NCBI GenBank assembly: GCA_020638675.1
Contig: JACKID010000002.1
Coordinates: forward strand, 248,001-312,000
DNA length: 64,000 nucleotides
Source of the DNA: Planctomycetota bacterium
Lineage (GTDB): Bacteria; Planctomycetota; UBA8742; UBA2392
Reading direction: 5' to 3'
Below are positions 36,314-43,275 of the stretch, in pieces (the stretch's first letter is position 1; each line of letters opens with the position of its first letter). The notes beneath the pieces were generated by a model. It worked only from the letters and a program-made list of their open reading frames with translations, searched no databases and was not told the DNA's origin. The translations under genes were made by a program, and so were the position numbers.

Positions 36314-37537
36314 ATGGCCCAGACCGTTGACAGGCCGGACATCGACGCCGGCGAAGACATCACGACGCGGACGCTGAATATCAACTTCGGCCCGCAGCAC
36401 CCGGCGACCCACGGCACGCTCCGCGTGAAGATGGAGTTGCTGGGGGAAAACGTCGTCAACGCGGACCCCGAAATCGGCTTCCTGCACACCGGCTTCGAAA
36501 AGCTGGGCGAATACCACACCTTCAACCAGTTCGTCTGCACCACGGACCGCATGAACTACATGAGCCCGTTGTGCAACAACTTCGGGTTCGTCTACGCGGT
36601 GGAAGAGCTGCTCGATATCGAGCTGACACCACGCGCCCAGCACCTGCGCGTAATCCTGTGTGAGTTGACCCGCATCGCCGACCACGTGATCTGCTGCGGG
36701 CTGCAGGCGATGGACCTCGGCGCGTTCACCATCCTGCTGTGGAGCTTCGTCGAGCGCGAAAAGCTGTACGACCTGTTCGAAATGGTCACCGGCGCGCGCC
36801 TCACCACCAGCTACGCCCGCGTCGGCGGCATGATGCAGGACGTGCCCGGCGAGTTCGTGCCGCGCTGCCGCAAGTTCGTGCGCGAGTTCCCGCTGGCGCT
36901 CAAAGAAATCGAAAAGATGCTCAGCCGCAACCGCATCTTCCTCGACCGCACCATCGGCATCGCCGCCATCAACGCCGAGGACGCCCTCAGTCACGGCATG
37001 ACCGGCCCGCTGCTGCGCGCCACCGGCGTCGAGTACGACGTCCGCCGCGCTCGCCCCTACTGGGTCTACGACGAGCTGGACTTCGACGTCATCACCCGCA
37101 CCGAAGGCGACGTGTACGCCCGCTTCCTGGTGCGCATGAACGAAATGCGCGAAAGCGTCAAGATCATCAGCCAGGCCCTCGACCGCCTGCCGGGCGGCCC
37201 CGTGAACATCGACGACTGGAAGATCGTGCTGCCCGAAAAGGCGGCGGTCTACACCCAGATGGAGTCGCTGATCACGCACTTCAAGCTGATCATGAAGGGC
37301 CACGGCATCCACACGCCGAAGAACGGCAAGATCTACAGCTGCACCGAAAGCCCCAACGGTGAGCTTGGCTGGTACATCGAAACCGACGGCTCGGCCGTGA
37401 GCTACCGCCTGCGCTGCCGTCCGCCCAGCTACATCAATTACGGCGCGATGCCGCAGATGGTGAAGGGCGGCTACATCGCCGACGTGGTGGCATGCCTCAG
37501 CAGTCTGAACGTGATCGCAGGCGAGCTTGATCGCTAG
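36314..37537 (+). CDS. nuoD: NADH-quinone oxidoreductase subunit D
   Basis: 407-residue peripheral-arm subunit of complex I, which helps form the quinone site next to NuoB. Diagnostic runs include NFGPQHPATHGTLRVKME, GFLHTGFEKLGEYHTFNQF and DRMNYMSPLCNN; the C-terminus has the usual GFLGA-region counterpart SYRLRCRPPSY. The start is ATG 36314, served by AAGGAAGG at 36304-36311; ATG 36299 would place that site inside the gene. It is followed by nuoE after 6 nt. The usual neighbours nuoB, nuoC and nuoF are not in the window. Confidence 0.95.
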   Translation: MAQTVDRPDIDAGEDITTRTLNINFGPQHPATHGTLRVKMELLGENVVNADPEIGFLHTGFEKLGEYHTFNQFVCTTDRMNYMSPLCNNFGFVYAVEELLDIELTPRAQHLRVILCELTRIADHVICCGLQAMDLGAFTILLWSFVEREKLYDLFEMVTGARLTTSYARVGGMMQDVPGEFVPRCRKFVREFPLALKEIEKMLSRNRIFLDRTIGIAAINAEDALSHGMTGPLLRATGVEYDVRRARPYWVYDELDFDVITRTEGDVYARFLVRMNEMRESVKIISQALDRLPGGPVNIDDWKIVLPEKAAVYTQMESLITHFKLIMKGHGIHTPKNGKIYSCTESPNGELGWYIETDGSAVSYRLRCRPPSYINYGAMPQMVKGGYIADVVACLSSLNVIAGELDR

Positions 37538-37543
37538 GAAGAA

Positions 37544-38068
37544 ATGACGACCGAGACCGCAAACACAACGCTGAAACCCGAAACGATGCAGGCCATCACG
37601 GCGCTGACCAAGCGCTTCCCGCAGCCGGACGGCGCTCTTTTGACCGCCCTGCGCATCGCCGAGCGAGAGGTCGGGTTCATCAACCCGCACGTCTGCGAGC
37701 AGGTGGCAGAAGCGATCGGCATGGCGCCCGCCAAGGTCTGGGGCGTCGTCAGCTTCTACAGCACCTTCCGCCGCGACACTGACGGCAAGTACATCGTCTA
37801 CGTCTGCAGCACACTGCCTTGCGCCCTGCGCGGCAGTGAGCGCGTGTTCGACCACCTCGCCGGCAAGCTCGGCATCAAGAACGGCCAAACCACGCCCGAC
37901 GGCAAGTTCACCCTGCGCAAGGCCGAATGCCTCGGCTCCTGCGGCACGGCGCCCTGCCTGCAGGTGAACCAGGACGAATACTACGAGGGCCTGAGCCTGC
38001 AGATGGTCGATGAGATCATTGAAGACCTCGGCAACGACAAGTGCCCGGCCCGCCACCACACGGTGTAG
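37544..38068 (+). CDS. nuoE: NADH-quinone oxidoreductase subunit E (2Fe-2S)
   Basis: 174-residue thioredoxin-like ferredoxin subunit carrying the N1a 2Fe-2S cluster next to NuoF in the NADH-dehydrogenase module. The four cluster ligands are visible as CSTLPC (C-x4-C) and CLGSC (C-x3-C). GVVSFYSTFRR and KAECLGSCGTAPC are typical. An AGGAAG ribosome site precedes ATG 37544. It could alternatively serve a NuoE-like hydrogenase subunit, but the adjacent nuoD favours complex I. Confidence 0.94.
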   Translation: MTTETANTTLKPETMQAITALTKRFPQPDGALLTALRIAEREVGFINPHVCEQVAEAIGMAPAKVWGVVSFYSTFRRDTDGKYIVYVCSTLPCALRGSERVFDHLAGKLGIKNGQTTPDGKFTLRKAECLGSCGTAPCLQVNQDEYYEGLSLQMVDEIIEDLGNDKCPARHHTV

Positions 38069-38094
38069 CTGATTCCGGATCCGTAACTATCGAA

Positions 38095-38114
38095 ACGGGC
38101 CCTTCGGGGCCCGT
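38095..38114 (+). terminator. Hairpin after nuoE
   Basis: An 8-bp perfect stem (ACGGGCCC / GGGCCCGT) closed by a TTCG tetraloop, 27 nt after the nuoE stop. No T-run follows, so termination may be weak or factor-assisted. Confidence 0.55.
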
Positions 38115-38162
38115 GCTAATTCAGGTCCAATCCAGCGCCCGGAATCTAGAATTCAACATCGC

Positions 38163-38825
38163 ATGACCCTTCGCTCCTCAGCCCGCAGCATCAAGGCCCG
38201 CAAGCGTGCCTTCGACAACGGCGTCAAGGCGGTGGCATGGTACGTCGGCTGGATCGGGCTGGCCGTGCTGGCGCTGTGCGGGCTGCTGTGGATCGTCCCC
38301 GCGGGCAACTGGGACGGCGCCGCCGGCCTGCAAGCGGAACGCCTGCCGCTCTACACTATGATGGCAATGCTCGCCGCCAGCCTCGTCGGATGGCTGTACG
38401 TAAACAAAGGCGAAGACCGCATCAAGCAGCGCCTCGGCCGCAACGTGAACCTGGTGCTGTTCGTGATCCTGCCCGTCGCCTGCATGATCGCGGGCTATCT
38501 GCAAGTCTGGTTGACCGAGCAGACCGGCTGGCAGCCGCCCGGCCATCCGTTCTGGGTCTTCGTTCACTGGTACCCGACCGTGCTGGTCATCGTCTGCGCA
38601 GCCGTGTTCCTGGGCTGGAAGGCCAAGCCGCGCAAGCACGTCTATCTCGATCGCGGCTTCGGCTACGCACTGTTGTTCCTGCCTTACGGGTTGCTGTTTG
38701 CCTACCTGGTGCTGGGCGTGCGTCTGGACTGGATCGGGCAATCGATGCAGGAGACGCTCACGGCCATGGGGCGATATTCGCTGGCCATCCAGTTGGTGAT
38801 CGCCTATTTCATCGGCGGCGACTGA
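38163..38825 (+). CDS. Integral membrane protein of unknown function
   Basis: 220-residue protein with about five hydrophobic segments: AVAWYVGWIGLAVLALCGLL, YTMMAMLAASLVGWLYV, LVLFVILPVACMIAGYLQ, VHWYPTVLVIVCAAVFLG and GYALLFLPYGLLFAYLVLG. The basic N-terminus (RSSARSIKARKR) suggests a cytoplasmic start. No family is recognised. It lies between the nuoDE pair and the selenoprotein gene, with its own ATG at 38163. Confidence 0.7.
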   Translation: MTLRSSARSIKARKRAFDNGVKAVAWYVGWIGLAVLALCGLLWIVPAGNWDGAAGLQAERLPLYTMMAMLAASLVGWLYVNKGEDRIKQRLGRNVNLVLFVILPVACMIAGYLQVWLTEQTGWQPPGHPFWVFVHWYPTVLVIVCAAVFLGWKAKPRKHVYLDRGFGYALLFLPYGLLFAYLVLGVRLDWIGQSMQETLTAMGRYSLAIQLVIAYFIGGD

Positions 38826-38882
38826 TTCCGCGCTACCGCCGCCACCAGCGGGGGTGCAATGAACCACCCAATCGGAGGCGCC

Positions 38883-39956
38883 ATGAACAGACTCTTCGCG
38901 TTTGCGGGCATCTGCGCCCTGACGCTGCTTTGGTCCGCCCTTCCGGCCGACGCCCAGCGGCGCGGCGGCGCCAACCCGTTCGGCGACTTCCACAAGCAGG
39001 CTGAGCTGGCGGTCGGCAAGCCCGCACCGGCGATGCACCTCGAAAACAGCGACGGCGACGAGTTCGACCTGCGCGACAAGCTCGGCAGCTGGGTGTTCAT
39101 TGAGTTCGGCAGCTACACGTGACCGCCCTGCGTCGCCCAGTTCGGGGACCTCAAGAAGCTCGAAGAAGCCTACGGCGACAAGGTCGCATTCCTGTTCGTC
39201 TACACCAAGGAAGCACACCCGGACGACGGCCCCGACAACAAGCGCGACGCCACGCCGACGGGCGGCTGGAAGATCAAGGGCAACGCCCACAAGATCGACC
39301 AGCACGTGACCTACAAAGACCGCCTGAAGGTCGCCAAGGACCTCAAGAAAGAAGGCAAGGAAGACTGGACCGTGCTGGTCGACGCCATGGACGACCGCAC
39401 GCAGAAGGCCTGGGGCAACCTGCCCAACATGGGCTACCTGATCAACCCGCACGGGCGCATCGCGCAGAAGTGGTCATGGGTTTCCTCCAGCACCGGCAAG
39501 GCCAGGAAGAACGGCGACGAGGACACCAGGGATGTCTACACGCTCCTGAAGGAAGCCGGCGACCTGACGCCGTACTCCGTCGCCGACGACCCGCAGTTGC
39601 CGCTGTACGACACGCGTGACGGCGAGTGGATCAAGTACGGCGACGAGACCGTCACCTTCACCCCGGCCGGTGAGAACAAGGTCAAGCGCGGCGCAGAGAC
39701 CATTGAGCTGAAGGCCCCTGAACTGCCGGACAAGCGCGCCAAGCCCAAGACAGAAACCCTGAAAGTCGGCGAGCTCAAGTTGCCCTGTATCGTGGTTGTG
39801 CAGGACAGCGTCGAAACCTGGTACTCAAGCTGGCTGCCCGGCGATGGCGTTGCCAAGGTGGTCCAAGACGGCAAGGTCGTCCGGGAAGTCACCGATGCCG
39901 GCTTCGAAAAGGGCAAGAGCTGCCTGGTCGAGTACGATCCCGAGCCGAAGAAGTAG
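38883..39956 (+). CDS. Exported deiodinase-like thioredoxin-fold selenoprotein (in-frame TGA at 39120 read as Sec)
   Basis: A single reading frame runs from ATG 38883 to TAG 39956 with only one interruption, TGA at 39120-39122; read as selenocysteine it gives 357 residues. The TGA sits at the redox position of a thioredoxin fold: FGSYT-U-PPC, that is Sec80-x-x-Cys83. The preceding WVFIEFGS and the following AFLFVYTKEAHPDDG (His112) match the layout of iodothyronine deiodinases and bacterial deiodinase-like proteins. A signal peptide (MNRLFAFAGICALTLLWSAL, cut after ADA) predicts export. The start is set by GGAGG at 38875-38879 before ATG 38883. The last about 120 residues have no recognised domain. 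Sequencing error or a real nonsense mutation is the alternative, but both halves keep normal coding character. Confidence 0.85.
39132..39149 (+). promoter_or_regulatory. SECIS-like hairpin just after the in-frame TGA
   Basis: Nine nt after the TGA the mRNA can fold as GUC, bulged G, CCC, loop AGUUC, GGG, GAC: a 6-bp stem with one bulge and a GU in the apical loop. Bacterial SECIS elements are short stem-loops placed inside the coding region directly after UGA, with loop G/U contacts to SelB, so size and place fit. The fold is a hand reading and not an energy calculation. Confidence 0.5.
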
Positions 39957-40092
39957 CTTACCCGAACATGCGGGCGCCTACGGGCGCTCGCTCTGCATTT
40001 GCAAACGGGGAGCAGACTGGCGCGTTTCAATCAACGGCCGGCCATTGGATCTCGCCCCGGGACGCCGGGGCACCCCAAACCAGGAGATTGCA

Positions 40093-40497
40093 ATGGCAAG
40101 GAACCACAGGCGTGGCTTCACTCTAATTGAGTTGATGGTCGTGATAGTGATTCTAGGGATCATCGGCACGATCGGCTTCTTTTACGCGACCCGAAACGTT
40201 GACCCGGCGAAGTGGGAGTCCGCCCGCACCGAGATGTCGGAAATGCACAAGGCCCTGCTGAACTGGTCGCTGAACAACGACAGCGAGTTCCCGGACAGCC
40301 TCGAAGCAATCGCTGCGGACTTCCCCGGCGGGCGCGTCCCGACAGACCCGTTCACGAAGGCGCCGTACTCCTATGAGCGAACCGAAAGCGGGTTCCGCCT
40401 GACCTGTCTGGGCAAGGACGGTGCCGAAGGCGGCACGGAAAAGGAGGATCGCGATATCGTCTTTGATGAGCGCGGCCAGGCCGAGCCCGCCGAGTAG
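40093..40497 (+). CDS. GspG-like type II secretion / type IV pseudopilin (first copy)
   Basis: 134-residue prepilin-like protein. The short basic leader MARNHRRG is followed by FTLIELMVVIVILGIIGTIG, the class III signal cut by PilD/GspO after Gly, with the conserved Glu at +5. The C-terminal half (PTDPFTKAPYSYERTESGF, CLGKDGAEGG) follows the GspG core pattern of a DPW-type segment and a G-x-DG-x-GG calcium-loop-like ending. AGGAG at 40082-40086 precedes ATG 40093. It is the first of five pseudopilin genes; a paralogue follows. Confidence 0.85.
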   Translation: MARNHRRGFTLIELMVVIVILGIIGTIGFFYATRNVDPAKWESARTEMSEMHKALLNWSLNNDSEFPDSLEAIAADFPGGRVPTDPFTKAPYSYERTESGFRLTCLGKDGAEGGTEKEDRDIVFDERGQAEPAE

Positions 40498-40594
40498 CCC
40501 GGAAACCGGGAAAATTCCCATCGGAATGGCCCCGTGGTGCGTATCATCTGTAGCCGCTAAGCTAACGGACGGCGACATACAGGAGCAGCCAACA

Positions 40595-41008
40595 ATGACT
40601 CAACGCAAGAACAGGCGCGGCTTTACGCTCGTCGAGCTGATGGTCGTAATCGTCATTCTGGGCATCATCGGCACGATGGCGTTTGTGTTCGTACTCGACA
40701 AGCCGGACAAGGCCAAGTGGACGAAGGCCCAGACCGAAATGGGCGAAATCCAGAAGGCGCTGAACCAGTACTCGCTCGACCACGACGGCGACTACCCGGA
40801 TTCGCTCGACGTACTGACGGAAAGCTACTTCAAGAGCGGCTTGCCAAAGGACCCGTTCACAAAAGACGACTACGTCTATGAGCGGTCCGACACCGGCTTC
40901 CTGCTTACGTGCTACGGTAAAGACCAGGCGCAGGGCGGTGCCGAGGTTCCGGACAAGGACATCGTCTTCAACGAAGCCGGTCCGGTGAATGAGCAAGTCG
41001 GCGGATAG
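40595..41008 (+). CDS. GspG-like pseudopilin (second copy)
   Basis: 137-residue paralogue of the previous gene: same leader style (MTQRKNRRG, then FTLVELMVVIVILGIIGTMA) and same core (LPKDPFTKDDYVYERSDTGF, CYGKDQAQGG). It probably arose by tandem duplication. An AGGAG site at 40581-40585 lies 9 nt before ATG 40595. A short CCCGG/CCGGG hairpin at 40498-40510 separates the two copies and might set different expression levels. Confidence 0.85.
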   Translation: MTQRKNRRGFTLVELMVVIVILGIIGTMAFVFVLDKPDKAKWTKAQTEMGEIQKALNQYSLDHDGDYPDSLDVLTESYFKSGLPKDPFTKDDYVYERSDTGFLLTCYGKDQAQGGAEVPDKDIVFNEAGPVNEQVGG

Positions 41009-41011
41009 CCA

Positions 41012-41641
41012 GTGATAAGCAAGGGCCACAACCTACCGGGCGGCCTGCGGGCCGCCCGTTCCGCGAGACGCGGCTTCACCCTGGTGGAAATCACCATGGT
41101 GCTGCTGCTGCTGGGCCTGTTGATCGTCATCATTGTGGTCTCCAGCTACTTCGCGTTCCGCAACAAAGAGCAGCTGAAGGACGAAGCCCGCAGCCTCGCC
41201 GGGTTCCTTGAGGAAGTGCGCACGCTGTCGGCCATCAACGGCAAGCGCTACACAGTCGAGTACAGTCTTGAGGAAGACGCGCAGAAGTACTTCGTGTGGG
41301 CGCCCCGCAAGGTCGAGCCGGGCGACGTAGTCGAGCCGACCAGCGAAGACGAAGAAACGCGTGTTGCCATCGGCTTCCACACCATGCCGACCCGCACCCG
41401 CGGCGACGGCAGCCTTGTCTATGCCGTCTGGATTGACCACATCGCGTTCGGCGACGGCACCACAACCGACGACGCGACGGTCAAGATCGACTTCATGCCC
41501 AGCGGCGGCAGTCACTGGCACTTGATCTACCTGACGAACGAAGACGGCGAGTTCTACACCGTCGAAGTGAACCCCTTTACCGGCGCGGCCGAGGTGTACC
41601 CGGGCGAGTTGAAACCCGAAGAGCCGGAGAGATTGAAGTGA
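41012..41641 (+). CDS. GspH-like minor pseudopilin
   Basis: 209-residue protein with a longer leader (about 20 residues, ending SARRG) before FTLVEITMVLLLLGLLIVII, the prepilin cleavage and membrane segment with Glu at +5. The body has GspH-like spacing (GFLEEVRTLSAINGKRYTVE) and a C-terminal beta region. GTG 41012 follows the previous stop by 3 nt and the gene overlaps the next by 4 nt, so the set is an operon. The GspH label is by position and size. Confidence 0.75.
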   Translation: MISKGHNLPGGLRAARSARRGFTLVEITMVLLLLGLLIVIIVVSSYFAFRNKEQLKDEARSLAGFLEEVRTLSAINGKRYTVEYSLEEDAQKYFVWAPRKVEPGDVVEPTSEDEETRVAIGFHTMPTRTRGDGSLVYAVWIDHIAFGDGTTTDDATVKIDFMPSGGSHWHLIYLTNEDGEFYTVEVNPFTGAAEVYPGELKPEEPERLK

Positions 41642-42291
41642 GCAGCCCGCGCAAAACTACGCGTTCCGGGTTTGCACTCATCGAAGTGCTGGTGGCGGTG
41701 CTGTTCCTCGCGATCTTCCTGCTGGCGCTGCTGCAGGTGCGCAATCAGGCGCTGCACCAGTTTCTGCTCAGCGGCGACCAGCACACCGGCGCGTGGCTGG
41801 CCGAAATGAAGATGGCCGAAGTGATCAGCGAACGCCTGCCCGACCCCGAGGACGAGGACACCTGGGAGTCCTTCGAAAGCGGCGACTTCGCGTACCTGGA
41901 CGACCGAAACAACGACATCAACCGCAGCGTCAACGAAGAGTGGTCAGATCGCACGAAGTTCGCGAACTTCGAATGGTCCGTGACCAAAGAGCTGGTCTTC
42001 ATAGGGCCCAACTTCATCGGCAGCCGCGAAGACCTTGATGCATGGGAGCAGCCGCTCGATGAAAACGGCGAGCCCACCACCGATGCCGACCCCACCACCA
42101 AGCCGGCCGCGCGCATAGTGCGCATCACGTTGATCGTCACGCTGCCTGAAACGAGACAGTCACCGAACCCTGAGGCGGAAATCTCCGAGCGCCCGACCAT
42201 CAAACTCGTCACCTACGTGGATCCGTCAATCCTGTTCAACGCCGAGCCGGACACCGAAGCAGCACCCACGCCGGAAGGGACGGGGGGCTAG
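41638..42291 (+). CDS. GspI-like minor pseudopilin
   Basis: 217-residue prepilin-like protein: leader MSSPRKTTRSG, then FALIEVLVAVLFLAIFLLAL with Glu at +5. It starts at GTG 41638 within the GTGA overlap with the upstream stop. The acidic region after the helix (LPDPEDEDTWESFESGDFAY) is longer than in classical GspI (about 125 aa). Classification rests on gene order between GspH-like and GspJ-like genes. Confidence 0.72.
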   Translation: MSSPRKTTRSGFALIEVLVAVLFLAIFLLALLQVRNQALHQFLLSGDQHTGAWLAEMKMAEVISERLPDPEDEDTWESFESGDFAYLDDRNNDINRSVNEEWSDRTKFANFEWSVTKELVFIGPNFIGSREDLDAWEQPLDENGEPTTDADPTTKPAARIVRITLIVTLPETRQSPNPEAEISERPTIKLVTYVDPSILFNAEPDTEAAPTPEGTGG

Positions 42292-42292
42292 C

Positions 42293-43180
42293 ATGAAACG
42301 CAAACACTCATCCGCAGGCTTCACGCTGATCGAGATCGTCATCGCGATCCTGATCACCGCGCTGATCGTCACACCGCTCGGCGTCATCGTCAAATCGACC
42401 GTGGATGCCAAGATCGCCGTCGAGTCCGAAGCTCGCGCACGCCGCCTCGGCCCGAACATCATCGCGACCGTCGCCAACGACCTGCGTAACACCTGGGCCA
42501 CCGGCCCCGACGACGTGGCCGAGATCGACGGCTCGTGGTTCCGCGGCGATCACAACGGCGACGACGACAGCGCCCAGGACGAAATCTGGTTCGTTACCTC
42601 AATCAACAGCTACATGCGCTACGAGGGCATCAGCAGCGACCTGACCGAAGTCGGCTATTACCTGAAAGAGAACGACGTCGAGTCCGGCAGCGCGCTCGAG
42701 GGCCTGTATTCACTGTATCGGCGCGAGGATTTCTCCGTCGACAAACGGCCGGATGAAGGCGGGCTCGGCATCAAGATGCACGACCGCGTCGTCAGCTTCC
42801 GCATCTGGTACTACGACCTGCCACGTGACGCCGTGACCGACGAGGGCAAGCTCGACCCGACCGCACTGGAAGAAATCGTCGATCGCGGCTCGGCCGACGA
42901 AAAGGACAGTTGGGACGCTGATGAAGAAGGCCGCCTGCCCTACGCCGTCCGCGTAGAGTTGATTCTCGATGCCACGCCGATTGATGCCTACAACCGCCGC
43001 CAGAAGAAGCGCTACGCGGTGTATGAGACCGTGGTTCGCCTGCCCGACTTCCCGGCGCTCGACGACAATTTCAAGCTGTTCAGCGCGCAGGCGCCCGCCG
43101 CACCGGCGCCTGCCCAACCTGACCCCAACGGCAACGGCAATGGTAACGGGAATGGCAACGGAAACGGCAACGGCGGCTAG
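42293..43180 (+). CDS. GspJ-like minor pseudopilin with (Asn-Gly)n tail
   Basis: 295-residue prepilin-like protein: leader MKRKHSSAG, then FTLIEIVIAILITALIVTPL with Glu at +5. The body has GspJ-like features (DLRNTWATGPDDVAEIDGSW, GIKMHDRVVSFRIWYYDLP). After a Pro/Ala linker the C-terminus is eight Asn-Gly pairs. It starts one nt after the previous stop. A strong terminator follows, closing the cluster; no secretion ATPase or platform gene is present nearby. Confidence 0.72.
   Translation: MKRKHSSAGFTLIEIVIAILITALIVTPLGVIVKSTVDAKIAVESEARARRLGPNIIATVANDLRNTWATGPDDVAEIDGSWFRGDHNGDDDSAQDEIWFVTSINSYMRYEGISSDLTEVGYYLKENDVESGSALEGLYSLYRREDFSVDKRPDEGGLGIKMHDRVVSFRIWYYDLPRDAVTDEGKLDPTALEEIVDRGSADEKDSWDADEEGRLPYAVRVELILDATPIDAYNRRQKKRYAVYETVVRLPDFPALDDNFKLFSAQAPAAPAPAQPDPNGNGNGNGNGNGNGNGG
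43127..43174 (+). repeat. Hexanucleotide (AAC GGC type) repeat encoding Asn-Gly
   Basis: Eight consecutive 6-nt units (AAC/AAT + GGN) encode Asn-Gly pairs at the end of the GspJ-like gene. Synonymous variation between units argues for selection on the protein or for age. Slippage could change tail length. Confidence 0.9.
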
Positions 43181-43207
43181 CCGACACCGTTCAACAACCT
43201 GTTCACA

Positions 43208-43230
43208 GGGCCCCGAATGGGGCCCTTTTT
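43208..43230 (+). terminator. Strong intrinsic terminator of the pseudopilin operon
   Basis: A 7-bp perfect stem (GGGCCCC / GGGGCCC) with a GAAT loop is directly followed by five T. Confidence 0.9.
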
Positions 43231-43275
43231 CACATGATGCCGTGGATGTCTCAACAGCTTGTATGATCGACGGCC

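Noticed and set aside
36302..38059. 585-codon open frame antisense to nuoD/nuoE
   Set aside because: Shadow of two well-recognised complex I genes; composition typical of reverse frames.
39120..39122. TGA as an ordinary stop making two genes or a pseudogene
   Set aside because: Frame, codon character and deiodinase-like sequence continue on both sides, the codon is at the exact redox position, and no ribosome site supports a second start in the following 180 nt.
43127..43174. Possible CRISPR or VNTR array
   Set aside because: A 6-nt coding repeat without spacers; it is the Asn-Gly tail of a pseudopilin. No CRISPR array was found anywhere in the window.
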